Origin: Flavobacterium turcicum
GTDB lineage: Bacteria; Bacteroidota; Bacteroidia; Flavobacteriales; Flavobacteriaceae
DNA length: 64,000 bases
Reading direction: 5' to 3'
Assembly (NCBI RefSeq): GCF_011365745.1
Contig: NZ_JAAOBY010000001.1
Span: forward strand, 851,607 to 915,606
Shown: positions 15,674 through 24,326 of the stretch, in pieces
How the letters are laid out: each line of letters begins with the position of its first letter
Position numbering within the stretch: position 1 is the first letter of the stretch
The notes under the pieces: generated by a model
Database searches by the model: none
Seen by the model: only the letters and a program-made list of their open reading frames with translations
What the model was told of the DNA's origin: nothing
Made by a program: the position numbers and the translations under genes

Positions 15674-16984
15674 ATGAATAACATTGTTGCGATAGTAGGA
15701 AGACCTAATGTAGGGAAATCGACCCTTTTTAATAGGCTGATACAAAGAAGAGAAGCTATTGTAGATTCAGTATCTGGGGTGACCCGCGATAGAAACTATG
15801 GTAAAAGCGAGTGGAACGGAAAAGAATTTTCTGTAATTGATACCGGAGGATACATAAAAGGTTCTGATGACGTGTTTGAGGGCGAGATCCGCAAGCAAGT
15901 TGAACTGGCTATTGATGAGGCCGATGTAATCATTTTTGTGGTTGATGTTGAGGAAGGCATTACGCCTATGGATGATGTTGTGGCGCGCTTGTTGCGTAAA
16001 GTGACTAAGCCGGTTTTGCTAGCCGTAAACAAGGTTGACAACGCCATGCGTGAGAAAGATGCCTTAGAGTTTTACAACTTAGGTTTAGGAGATTATTTTA
16101 CTTTTGCGAGTATATCAGGTAGTGGAACTGGAGATTTATTAGATGCTTTAATTGATGCTTTCCCAGTAAAACCAGAACCTGTTCAAGAGGAAGTGGTATT
16201 GCCACGTTTTGCAGTAGTTGGGCGACCAAATGCTGGTAAATCAAGTTTTATCAATGCCTTGATTGGTAAAGAACGTTTTATGGTTACGGACATTGCGGGT
16301 ACAACGCGTGATGCTATTGATACAAAGTTTGACCGTTTTGGGTTTGAATTTAACTTGGTGGATACGGCGGGAATTCGTCGTAAGGCTAAGGTAAAAGAAG
16401 ATTTAGAATTTTACTCGGTAATGCGTTCTGTGCGTGCTATTGAACATGCAGATATTTGTATCCTTGTTATTGATGCCACACGTGGATTTGAAGGACAAGA
16501 CCAAAGTATTTTTTGGTTGGCCGAAAAAAACCGCAAAGGTGTTGTAATCTTAGTAAACAAATGGGATTTGGTTGAAAAAGATACCATGTCAACCCGCGAT
16601 TACGAAGAAAAAATCAAGAAAGAATTAATGCCGTTTACGGATGTGCCTATTCTTTTTGTTTCGGCATTGACCAAGCAGCGTTTGCTAAAAGCATTAGAAG
16701 CTACGGTAAAAGTGTATGAAAACAGACAGCAGCGTATTGCGACATCTAAATTTAACGAATTCATGCTTAAGGTAATTGAGGCTTATCCGCCACCAGCTAC
16801 CAAAGGGAAATATGTGAAAATTAAATATTGCATGCAGTTGCCTACACAAACGCCTCAGTTTGTGTTTTTTGCCAACATGCCACAATATGTTAAGGAACCG
16901 TACAAACGTTACCTTGAAAATAAAATTAGAGAAAATTGGGATTTTTCAGGAGTGCCAATCGATATTTATATTAGAGAGAAATAA
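15674..16984 (+). CDS. der: GTPase Der (EngA), ribosome biogenesis
   Basis: This double-GTPase protein is needed for assembly of the large ribosomal subunit. The first G domain has GRPNVGKST at residues 9-17, DTGG and NKVD. The second has GRPNAGKSS near 182, [16 protein letters not shown] and NKWD. A KH-like C-terminal domain follows ([14 protein letters not shown], then [11 protein letters not shown]). With start ATG 15674 the length is 436 residues, normal for the family. The frame is open to 15569, but those residues would overlap the promoter. Two terminators follow. Confidence 0.98.
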   Translation: MNNIVAIVGRPNVGKSTLFNRLIQRREAIVDSVSGVTRDRNYGKSEWNGKEFSVIDTGGYIKGSDDVFEGEIRKQVELAIDEADVIIFVVDVEEGITPMDDVVARLLRKVTKPVLLAVNKVDNAMREKDALEFYNLGLGDYFTFASISGSGTGDLLDALIDAFPVKPEPVQEEVVLPRFAVVGRPNAGKSSFINALIGKERFMVTDIAGTTRDAIDTKFDRFGFEFNLVDTAGIRRKAKVKEDLEFYSVMRSVRAIEHADICILVIDATRGFEGQDQSIFWLAEKNRKGVVILVNKWDLVEKDTMSTRDYEEKIKKELMPFTDVPILFVSALTKQRLLKALEATVKVYENRQQRIATSKFNEFMLKVIEAYPPPATKGKYVKIKYCMQLPTQTPQFVFFANMPQYVKEPYKRYLENKIRENWDFSGVPIDIYIREK

Positions 16985-16990
16985 GACTAG

Positions 16991-17019
16991 AAACCACTTT
17001 GTAACGAAGTGGTTTTTTT
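16991..17019 (+). terminator. First terminator after der
   Basis: AAACCACTT pairs with AAGTGGTTT, followed by T. Confidence 0.85.
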
Positions 17020-17034
17020 GTTGAGACAAATTCC

Positions 17035-17067
17035 AAAAGCCCAAGATTTGATTCTTGGGCTTTTTTT
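17035..17067 (+). terminator. Second terminator after der
   Basis: AAAGCCCAAGA pairs with TCTTGGGCTTT, followed by T. The remaining 250 nt before the kinase gene hold only a weak promoter-like TATATTTG at 17184-17191. Confidence 0.85.
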
Positions 17068-17316
17068 GTAGTATTTATTTCCTATTAACGGATTTATTAA
17101 CCGTTTGTAGATTTTTTATTTTTACTGTAATTGTTGTAGTTATATTCGTAGAAATAAGAGTTATTGAACTGAAAGGAGCTATCTATATTTGGGTAGATTG
17201 GAATTATTTCATGGTTCATATATATTAGTTAGCAGTAATTCGAAAATTTCGTGGTACAATAACTTCGTAGTTTAACAATAAAGTCTTGATTTTTAGAAAA
17301 GTAAAAAAATAAAAAA

Positions 17317-18384
17317 ATGATAAGTAATCCTATTTCAAATATTTCTGATGATCAAATTAGTGCCGTACACGCTCTCGAAGGCAGAACTTTAAAATCTGGG
17401 TGGGAAGTAATAGAAAAAACAAAAATCAAACCCGGAGGTAGCGGCGGTAATTTTTCAGTTTGTTATATTGTTAAAAAAGACAATCAAATTGGTTTTCTAA
17501 AAGCAATAAACACACTTACTTTTTTGAGAGCCGAAGACGATCAAATTAAAGCTCAAGCAGATATGTTAAATACATATAACTTTGAAAAAGAAATTTTGAG
17601 TAGATGTAAAAATAGAAATCTTACTAAAGTTTCAAAATTACTTGAAGCTTCATTTGAAAACATTAGTGGATTTTTAATTCCGGGAGTATATTATATGGTA
17701 TTTGAAAAAGCGGATAGTGATGTTAGAGAGCATATAAACTTTACAACTTTAGTTGATAATTCATGGAAGTTAAGATCATTGCATAATATTGCTACTGGAA
17801 TAAAACAACTTCATAGTATTCACGTTTCACACCAAGACTTAAAACCATCAAATGTATTTATTTTCGATAATGGAATATCTAAGGTTGGAGATTTAGGAAG
17901 GGCTTTAAGTCATGATTTAAATGCTCCACATTCAAGCTATGACTTTTCTGGAGATATCAGATACGCACCACCTGAAGTCTTCCATAAATATGTACTTTCT
18001 GAATGGAAAGATAAAGTCTTTGCAATTGACTGTTTCCTTTTAGGCAGCATGGCTAGTTTTTATTTTACTGGACAAAGTATGATTGCTTTATTAGGTTCTA
18101 AAGTAAATCCGTCGATAAATATATTAACTTTAGATTTTGAAAATGCTTTGCCATATTGGATTAATGCTTTTGAAGAATCATTATCAGTAGTAGAAGAGCA
18201 TACAAAAGACATTGATGGTCAAGATAAACTCTTAGAAGCTATAAAAATGCTGTGTCATCCAGATCCTAGAAAAAGAGGTCATATAAAAAATTTAAAGGAA
18301 ATTGGTAATAACTATCAAATGGATAGATTCGTTGAAATTTTTAACTTTTTAGCAAAAAAAGCTGAATATAAAATAACTAAATAA
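17317..18384 (+). CDS. Eukaryotic-like (Hanks-type) Ser/Thr protein kinase, soluble
   Basis: This 355-residue kinase has recognisable subdomains. The glycine loop is GGSGGNFSVCY (residues 40-50), the ATP-binding Lys is in FLKAI (Lys62), and the aC Glu is in FEKEIL. The catalytic loop SHQDLKPSNVF (171-181) carries HQD in place of HRD, the metal-binding motif is DLG (192-194), and APPE (217-220) stands for APE. No membrane segment or sensor domain is seen. The TPR gene starts 1 nt after its stop codon. Nearly all arginines are AGA/AGG, whereas der next door uses many CGN codons, which suggests acquisition by transfer. The target is unknown; a role in defence or signalling is possible but unproven. 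Confidence 0.88.
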   Translation: MISNPISNISDDQISAVHALEGRTLKSGWEVIEKTKIKPGGSGGNFSVCYIVKKDNQIGFLKAINTLTFLRAEDDQIKAQADMLNTYNFEKEILSRCKNRNLTKVSKLLEASFENISGFLIPGVYYMVFEKADSDVREHINFTTLVDNSWKLRSLHNIATGIKQLHSIHVSHQDLKPSNVFIFDNGISKVGDLGRALSHDLNAPHSSYDFSGDIRYAPPEVFHKYVLSEWKDKVFAIDCFLLGSMASFYFTGQSMIALLGSKVNPSINILTLDFENALPYWINAFEESLSVVEEHTKDIDGQDKLLEAIKMLCHPDPRKRGHIKNLKEIGNNYQMDRFVEIFNFLAKKAEYKITK

Positions 18385-18385
18385 A

Positions 18386-19936
18386 TTGGCAAATTTTTTC
18401 GAAAAAAAAGATAGACATATAATTCCAAACTGGAGAAGCTTTGAAAACACTTCAAAATTAGGTGAATTAAATGGTAGCAAGAATATTAAACTTGATTCTT
18501 CTTTTAAGCCTGATATTTCAGATTTAATAGATAGTTGGAATGATTCTAATTGCATCGGAATAGCAGGAGATATTTTGGGTGTAGCATTAGTTTGTAACCA
18601 AGAAAATAACCAAACGGTTAAAGATGTTTCGGAATTTGTTTTACAAAACAAATCATTGGCTTCAAAAGCAATAATCGATGTTGCTACCAAAATACTAACA
18701 CATAAAAAGGAAGAAATTGAATTAAATTTGGACATTACAAATCCTACTACATTTAATGATAAATCAAACTTATTTGAAATTTATTCTAAAATAAATAATC
18801 TCAAGAAAAAATTAATTAAAACCCCATATAATCCAATTAATTGGATTGAACTTGCACGATATTATTCTATATTAGGCCAAGACTTAAAAGCTGAAAGAGC
18901 TATAAAAAATGCTTTATACTTAGCTCCTGAAAATCGTTTTATTTTGAGAAGTGTCGCAAGATTTTATGTACACATTGGAGATTTTGAAATTGCACATGAC
19001 ATTATTAGAAAAAGCAATTTAACTAAATTTGATCCTTGGTTATTGGCAACTGAAATTTCAATCGCTTCATTAAGGGATAGAAATTCAGTTTTTACAAAAT
19101 CTGGTATTCAAATTATAGAATCAAATAACTTTCATCCATTTAATATCACTGAACTTGCAAGCTCTATTGCTTCAGTAGAGTTAAAAAATGATAAAATTAA
19201 TAAGAGTAGAAAATTATTTGAAAAATCATTAATCCATCCTAATGATAATTCTTTAGCGCAAGCAGAATGGGCTTCACAAGAAGAAAGAAATTTAATTAAA
19301 TTAAATATTAATGAATTTCAGCTAGTTAACTCATTTGAAGCATTTGCTAGAGAAAACTCCGAACATCAAAAGTGGCAAGATTCAATAGATTTTTCAAAAA
19401 AATGGTTTTTTGACCAACCTTTTTCGAAAATGGCAGTTTTGTTTGGAAATGAAATCGCATCTAGGAAACTTAAAGACTTTAGTCAAGCGAGTGAAATTGC
19501 TAAATTAGGTTTATTATCACATCCAAATGATGCACACTTATTAAACAATATAATTTACTCATTATGTCTTCAAAACAAACTTGATGAAGCTGATAAGTAC
19601 TTAAAAGATGTCAGAAAAGAAGATTTAAACTCAAATAGTTATTCATCAATTTGTTTAACTGCAACAAAAGGTCTTTTATATTTCAGAAGAGGATATCACG
19701 ATCTTGGAAGAAAATATTATTTTGAATCCATGGAAATGTCTAAAGCAGAAAACAATTCTTACTTGAGCTCACTTGCTTTTATAAACTACGTCAGAGAAGA
19801 AATTCTTGTTGAAAATAAAGAAATGTCAAAAGCAATGCCAGATCTAGATAAAATTATAAAAGCAAATTTAAAAAATGAAGATATACAAAATGATGCTAAA
19901 GAAGTAATTCAATTGTATAAAAATAAATTTGCATAA
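18386..19936 (+). CDS. TPR-repeat protein paired with the kinase
   Basis: This 516-residue soluble protein has no signal peptide. TPR-like helical repeats are clear around residues 148-215 (PINWIELARYYSILGQDLKA, then AERAIKNALYLAPENRFILR and SVARFYVHIGDFEIAHDIIR) and again near 370-450. The N-terminal 120 residues resemble nothing I know. The start is TTG at 18386, directly after the kinase stop; no ATG is available nearby, so initiation may be coupled to kinase translation. Codon use is AGA-rich like the kinase. It probably acts as substrate, scaffold or effector of the kinase (inference from pairing). A terminator follows. Confidence 0.8.
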   Translation: MANFFEKKDRHIIPNWRSFENTSKLGELNGSKNIKLDSSFKPDISDLIDSWNDSNCIGIAGDILGVALVCNQENNQTVKDVSEFVLQNKSLASKAIIDVATKILTHKKEEIELNLDITNPTTFNDKSNLFEIYSKINNLKKKLIKTPYNPINWIELARYYSILGQDLKAERAIKNALYLAPENRFILRSVARFYVHIGDFEIAHDIIRKSNLTKFDPWLLATEISIASLRDRNSVFTKSGIQIIESNNFHPFNITELASSIASVELKNDKINKSRKLFEKSLIHPNDNSLAQAEWASQEERNLIKLNINEFQLVNSFEAFARENSEHQKWQDSIDFSKKWFFDQPFSKMAVLFGNEIASRKLKDFSQASEIAKLGLLSHPNDAHLLNNIIYSLCLQNKLDEADKYLKDVRKEDLNSNSYSSICLTATKGLLYFRRGYHDLGRKYYFESMEMSKAENNSYLSSLAFINYVREEILVENKEMSKAMPDLDKIIKANLKNEDIQNDAKEVIQLYKNKFA

Positions 19937-20076
19937 AAAATGAACTGTAGCTAACAAATACAAACAGAAATTTGGATATTTAATTTAAAAACGGTTTTGT
20001 ATTTATGATGCTTTTTCAAATCCGTAGAATGAACTTAATTTATTTATAAACCCGTTGTAACGCGAGAACAAATGAT

Positions 20077-20102
20077 AATCCCGAAGAAATTCGGGATTTT
20101 TT
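20077..20102. terminator. Bidirectional terminator
   Basis: AATCCCGAA pairs with TTCGGGATT around GAAA, between the convergent TPR and DUF2490 genes. Confidence 0.8.
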
Positions 20103-20843
20103 CTAGGATTTATTTTTCCAATTCAAACGATGAAAAACACTCAATCGAATAATATCACGATCAAAAAAGTCAACACCGCTAGGTCGCCTTTGATAACTGT
20201 TGAGGTAGCCTAACTCATACGAAAAATGGTTGCTAGCTTGAAAATGTATCGCTGCGTAAATTCTGTTTTGGTCAAAGGTGTTTTTACGAGTTGATTTTCC
20301 AGCATTGAACATGATTTCATCAGAGAGAATGGCTTTTATAGCTTGGTTTTCTTTTTTCCAAAACGTATAATCTCCTTGCAGACGGTATCTAAAACGCCAG
20401 GAAAAAGTACTTCCGGGTAGTAATCCTGAGGAATTAGCATTGTGAATAAAACGTTCCTCTACTTGAAAACGCTGATTAAGTACTAGTTTTTTGCCGCTGA
20501 TTCGCCAAGTCAAGTCTTGTTGCCCGCGGTATTCAGGAATCCTAAAGTTGGGATTGATTTCAGGTATTTGTGTAGTAACCGAAAAATGAGCAAAACCAGC
20601 ACCTGTTTCCAGATGGCTGTTTATTCTGTAACGTCCTTGCACACGCAACACATAAACATTTTGCTGAATGGGTTTTGTGAAAACTCTATTGTCAATTTCA
20701 GAATGCAAGGACCATTTTTCACTCAACTGTAATTGGTTGTAGTAGCGCGTCCATACAATACTTTGGTGGTCCACTTTTTTTACGGTTTGTGCTTGCAACC
20801 CCAAACAGAGTAGTGTACAAATGAAAAGGAATTTTTGAGTCAT
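20103..20843 (-). CDS. DUF2490 domain-containing outer membrane protein
   Basis: This 246-residue beta-barrel-like protein starts at ATG 20843 with a signal peptide (MTQKFLFICTLLCLGLQAQ). The DUF2490 character shows in QSIVWTRYYNQLQLSEKWSL near the N terminus and in alternating aromatic strands through to RLSVFHRLNW at the end. An ATG at 20873 would add ten residues before the signal sequence and overlap a TACATTTG promoter element (20861-20868, minus strand), so it is rejected. The family has unknown function. The gene stands alone between two terminators. Confidence 0.85.
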   Translation of the reverse strand: MTQKFLFICTLLCLGLQAQTVKKVDHQSIVWTRYYNQLQLSEKWSLHSEIDNRVFTKPIQQNVYVLRVQGRYRINSHLETGAGFAHFSVTTQIPEINPNFRIPEYRGQQDLTWRISGKKLVLNQRFQVEERFIHNANSSGLLPGSTFSWRFRYRLQGDYTFWKKENQAIKAILSDEIMFNAGKSTRKNTFDQNRIYAAIHFQASNHFSYELGYLNSYQRRPSGVDFFDRDIIRLSVFHRLNWKNKS

Positions 20844-20925
20844 TAGTTTTAAAATGGTTGCAAATGTACACAAAGTCAGCCATTTTAAAGTAGTTACATA
20901 TTTGTTGATTCAATTTATTACCCAT

Positions 20926-20963
20926 AAAAAAAAAGCACCGCTAACTTATAGGATAGCGGTGCT
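20926..20963 (-). terminator. Terminator of the TonB receptor gene
   Basis: AGCACCGCTA pairs with TAGCGGTGCT, with a run of nine T on the minus strand. Confidence 0.9.
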
Positions 20964-20989
20964 GTGTTATAAAAGACTGAAGTTGTTGT

Positions 20990-23587
20990 TTACAACGAAT
21001 ACTTCAAGGTAATTCCGTACGTTCTTTGGTCGCCTAAAACACCAGCATAATGTCCAGAATTTCCGCCAGCTGGTAATAATTGCTCAAAGTAATCTTTGTT
21101 CAAGAGGTTTCGACCCCAAAAGTTTACAGATAATCCTTCGGTTGCTCTAAATCCGAAACGACCGTTAAAGATAGCATATCCTTGAACCACCAAGAATTTT
21201 GAAGCTGATGGACTTGATGAAAATTCAGAACGCGCATACGAGTCAATTGCCACAAAGAATTTACCTAGGTTGCTAAAAAACTTAGCTGATTTGGTATATT
21301 CTCCGCCTAAACTTCCGGCCCATTTTGAAACACCAGGCAAAGTAGTTCCAGACACATCTTTGAATGATACAGGAGCTCCCGTTTCTTCAAGCGGTAGCGG
21401 AGCATTAGTGAATTTAACATATTTACCATCCGTGTAACTCACAGCCCCGTTGAAGGCAAAATGTTCATTGATTACAAAACTAGCATCAACTTCAGCACCT
21501 CGTACACGTACTTTGTCAGCATTGGCTAGGTAACCACGATTAACTCCTAATTCAGCTGCTTGTACATTGGTTTGGAAATCTTTGATATCCGTATTGTACA
21601 AAGTCAGGTTTAAAATAGCTCTTTTGAACGGAGAGGTTTTTATTCCAATTTCATAATGATTTACGTCTTCGGGTCTAATTACAGCAAGATCGGCCAATGT
21701 TTGTCCTGCGGCAGGAGTAGGCAAACCGGCTACATTTACACCCACTGGTTTGTAACTTTTAGCATATGTAGCGTAGCCATTTATTTTATCAGTCGCTTTG
21801 TAATTCACCGTTATATTTCCTGAAAAGTCAAACTTATCTTTGTTTGCAGAGAAGGTTTGGTTGGTGTACACCGCTCTTTTTATTGCCAATAATTGTGGAT
21901 CGTTGGTTTGTAAACCACCATACGTTTGACGGTCGTAGTTCGATTCCTTTTTGTCGTAATTGTAGCGCAATCCCGGTAGAATGTGCAATCTATCGGTGAT
22001 TTGCCAATCTAATTGACCAAATAAAGCCGCACTCACAGCATGAATATCAGCAATGGTGCGTATTCCGTAGCCTTCAAGTAATCCTGGTTCAGCCCATCTA
22101 GCAAGCGGTACAGGAGTTGAAACCCCGTTATTGTTGTAGTTTACCGGCGATTGAGAAAAACGCCATTGTGCATTTCCAGATTCTTCTGTTCCTCTAATTT
22201 TTACCGTTTGATCGATAAAAAAGGCACCAATTACTCCGCTTAATTTAGTAGACACTTGTCCTGCATAGCGAATTTCTTGTGTCAACTGCGTATGTCTGGC
22301 AGGGTTTTGTGATTTAGCCAAAACTTGAAGTCCTGTAAAATCTCTATCGTTTGAAGGATCCCAGTTCCAAAAACGCCATGCTGTAGTTGAGGTCAAAGTT
22401 CCTTTACCAATTTTAGTATCTACGTTAAGCGATGCGCCACCTAAATCTTGTCCAGAACGCCAAGGTGTATCGTGATCAATTTTACGGTCAAAAGCATTTC
22501 TGCTAGGGAGTTGGTAATTCAAATCGGCAATGATGGCATCAAATTGGCGGTAAGCAGCTCTTTGTGTTGGAGCTACACCAGCAATAACTTGCGCATATCC
22601 ATCAGGGCGTTGTGTAGTGATGTCAGCAGCGAATAAAATGTTCGTGTTTTCAGTAACATTGTACAATAATTGGCCTCTAATTCCTTGATTGTTTAACGTA
22701 TTTGTGGCTCTTCCAGTCACTACATTATCAATTAATCCGTCTCTTTGAGTTCCCGAAAAGGAGATTCGACCAGCCAGTTTTTTACTTAACGCACCTGTTA
22801 TTGATGTTTTAGCTTGAAGGAAACCGTAATTTCCGTAGCTTACTTCAAAATCAGCACCAGATGTAAAACTTGGTTTTCTGGTGGTTATGTTAAAAGCACC
22901 TGAGGTTGTGTTTTTGCCAAAAAGTGATCCCTGTGGTCCACGCAATACTTCAATACGGTCAATGTCTACAAAGTCTAAAGTGGTGGCTGCTGGACGTGCA
23001 TAATACACACCATCAACATAAAAACCAACACCAGGATCAATCCCGTCATTAGTAAGTCCGTATGGCGAACCAAGTCCTCTAATGTTGATACCCGTATTTC
23101 TAGGATTGGAGGAGTACAATTGTACCGAAGGAATCAATTCTTTCACGCGATTTACGTTGAAAGCACCTGCTTGTTCGGCTTGTTTTCCGGTTACTACAGA
23201 TACGGCAATTGGAATATCTTGTGCTTTTTCTATTCTTCTACGAGAGGTAACAACCACTTCAGAGAGTACTTTTTCTTCTCCGTACGAAATGATAATCTCC
23301 AGCGGTTTTATGTTGGTAGGCAATTCAGTAATTTTAATTTCTTTGGTATTATAGCCTGCATATTGCACGATCAGCGTGAAAGGAAGTGACTTTGCTTCGA
23401 TACTGAAAGTCCCATCAGCTAGCGTTGTAGTAGTGTTTGTGGTACCTTTTAGAACGATGTTGACACCTTCAATTGGCGCATCTTGTTCGTCTTTTACTTT
23501 TCCTTCAAGAAGTACTTGCGCAAAAGAAGTGGAGAAAACTAGAAAAAATAATAAAGTTGTGCTTAGTTTTAGATAAATATTTTTCAT
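20990..23587 (-). CDS. TonB-dependent receptor (siderophore/metal-uptake type)
   Basis: This 865-residue outer membrane transporter has a signal peptide (about 1-23), a CarboxypepD-regulatory-like domain (about 25-105, VLLEGKVKDEQDAPIEGVNI) and a TonB-box-like segment SEVVVTSRRR. The plug domain (about 120-235, with IRGLGSPYG, VDGVYYARP and VLRGPQGSLFGKNTTSGAFN) leads into a 22-strand barrel that ends GITLKYSL. It is not SusC-like and no SusD gene follows, so uptake of an iron, metal or sulfur-containing small molecule is more likely than of a glycan. The gene is preceded by a 28-codon leader ORF ending in Cys/Met codons and by an Rrf2 regulator gene, which may both control it. Confidence 0.92.
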   Translation of the reverse strand: MKNIYLKLSTTLLFFLVFSTSFAQVLLEGKVKDEQDAPIEGVNIVLKGTTNTTTTLADGTFSIEAKSLPFTLIVQYAGYNTKEIKITELPTNIKPLEIIISYGEEKVLSEVVVTSRRRIEKAQDIPIAVSVVTGKQAEQAGAFNVNRVKELIPSVQLYSSNPRNTGINIRGLGSPYGLTNDGIDPGVGFYVDGVYYARPAATTLDFVDIDRIEVLRGPQGSLFGKNTTSGAFNITTRKPSFTSGADFEVSYGNYGFLQAKTSITGALSKKLAGRISFSGTQRDGLIDNVVTGRATNTLNNQGIRGQLLYNVTENTNILFAADITTQRPDGYAQVIAGVAPTQRAAYRQFDAIIADLNYQLPSRNAFDRKIDHDTPWRSGQDLGGASLNVDTKIGKGTLTSTTAWRFWNWDPSNDRDFTGLQVLAKSQNPARHTQLTQEIRYAGQVSTKLSGVIGAFFIDQTVKIRGTEESGNAQWRFSQSPVNYNNNGVSTPVPLARWAEPGLLEGYGIRTIADIHAVSAALFGQLDWQITDRLHILPGLRYNYDKKESNYDRQTYGGLQTNDPQLLAIKRAVYTNQTFSANKDKFDFSGNITVNYKATDKINGYATYAKSYKPVGVNVAGLPTPAAGQTLADLAVIRPEDVNHYEIGIKTSPFKRAILNLTLYNTDIKDFQTNVQAAELGVNRGYLANADKVRVRGAEVDASFVINEHFAFNGAVSYTDGKYVKFTNAPLPLEETGAPVSFKDVSGTTLPGVSKWAGSLGGEYTKSAKFFSNLGKFFVAIDSYARSEFSSSPSASKFLVVQGYAIFNGRFGFRATEGLSVNFWGRNLLNKDYFEQLLPAGGNSGHYAGVLGDQRTYGITLKYSL

Positions 23588-23604
23588 TTATATTATATAT
23601 ATGT

Positions 23605-23625
23605 AATTAGTAGAGTTTTAAAATA
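23605..23625 (-). promoter_or_regulatory. Direct-repeat copy 1 (CTCTACTAATT), possible operator
   Basis: AATTAGTAGAGTTTTAAAAT on the plus strand matches copy 2 at 23784-23803 (one extra T). It lies between the leader ORF and the receptor start codon. Confidence 0.45.
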
Positions 23626-23638
23626 ATTTTTTTTATTT

Positions 23639-23725
23639 CTAACACATACACATCATACAGCCGATTGATTTGGGGTTTAATTTTTTGAAAACTTCTAGGG
23701 ATTTTTGTACTTGCATCTTTTTCAT
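23639..23725 (-). CDS. 28-residue leader ORF ending in Cys/Met codons, upstream of the TonB receptor
   Basis: Reading leftward from ATG 23725, the frame encodes MKKMQVQKSLEVFKKLN and ends PKSIGCMMCMC before TAG at 23639-23641. It starts about 37 nt downstream of the receptor promoter and stops 51 nt before the receptor start codon, so it should lie in the receptor's own 5' leader. The end, with three Cys and three Met in its last six residues, suggests either a leader peptide whose translation senses cysteine or methionine supply, or a metal-binding micro-peptide. I see no strong attenuator hairpin. The ORF is clear on paper, but its expression is an inference. Confidence 0.6.
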   Translation of the reverse strand: MKKMQVQKSLEVFKKLNPKSIGCMMCMC

Positions 23726-23761
23726 CTTGCTTTAAATAGAGTTACTATTAATATTTCGATG

Positions 23762-23794
23762 CAAATATATATAAATTCTATAAAATTAGTAGAG
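23762..23794 (-). promoter_or_regulatory. Promoter of the leader ORF/TonB receptor with adjoining operator-like repeat
   Basis: On the minus strand TATATTTG (23762-23769) is preceded by CTCTACTAATTTTATAGAAT (23775-23794). The CTCTACTAATT part is repeated at 23605-23615. Placement over the -33 region would suit an Rrf2-type repressor. Confidence 0.55.
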
Positions 23795-23810
23795 TTTAAA
23801 ATATATTTTT

Positions 23811-24224
23811 TTAACGATGTATTAACGAAGCAATAGTAATGCCTTGCATAGCTTTGAGTGTTTCCTCACGAATGACAATTAGCCCGTGACGTAAGGCGCA
23901 TGTTGATTCATCAGTACAGTCAGAACAGCGTTCGTAAAAATTTAAAGAAGCACAAGGCAGTAAAGCGATTGCACCATCAAAAAGCCGATGTATATCAGCT
24001 AAAGTGATTTCATTTTTAGATTTTAAAAGGTAATAGCCGCCAAGTTTACCTTGTTTGCTACCTACAAAATGCCCGCGTTTGAGGTCAAGGAGTATTTGTT
24101 CCAAGAATTTTTTCGGAATAGAAGCTGCGTCAGCAATTTCAAGAGTTCTTGACACGTGTGTGTCCTCTTGTTGTGCTAAATATAAAAGGGCTTTTAAAGC
24201 ATATTTGGCTTTTTGTGAAAGCAT
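23811..24224 (-). CDS. Rrf2 family transcriptional regulator with four-cysteine motif
   Basis: This 137-residue regulator has the Rrf2 winged helix at residues 1-65 (MLSQKAKYALKALLYLAQ, then ASIPKKFLEQILLDLKRG and KQGKLGGYYLL). Cysteines at 91, 100, 103 and 109 (CASLNFYERCSDC, then ESTCALR) could hold an iron-sulfur cluster or sense thiols, as in IscR, NsrR or CysR-like relatives. The spacing differs from classical IscR. It is encoded upstream of, and in the same direction as, the leader ORF and TonB receptor, so control of that receptor is the most likely role. The receptor promoter lies between them. Confidence 0.88.
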   Translation of the reverse strand: MLSQKAKYALKALLYLAQQEDTHVSRTLEIADAASIPKKFLEQILLDLKRGHFVGSKQGKLGGYYLLKSKNEITLADIHRLFDGAIALLPCASLNFYERCSDCTDESTCALRHGLIVIREETLKAMQGITIASLIHR

Positions 24225-24326
24225 GAAAATCTAATTTTAAATAAACACTCTTATTTATGCGTGGCATGAAATAAGAGTGTTTCAATTATAAAGGGAATCA
24301 TTTTAATCTTAAAATTGCTGCAGTGT

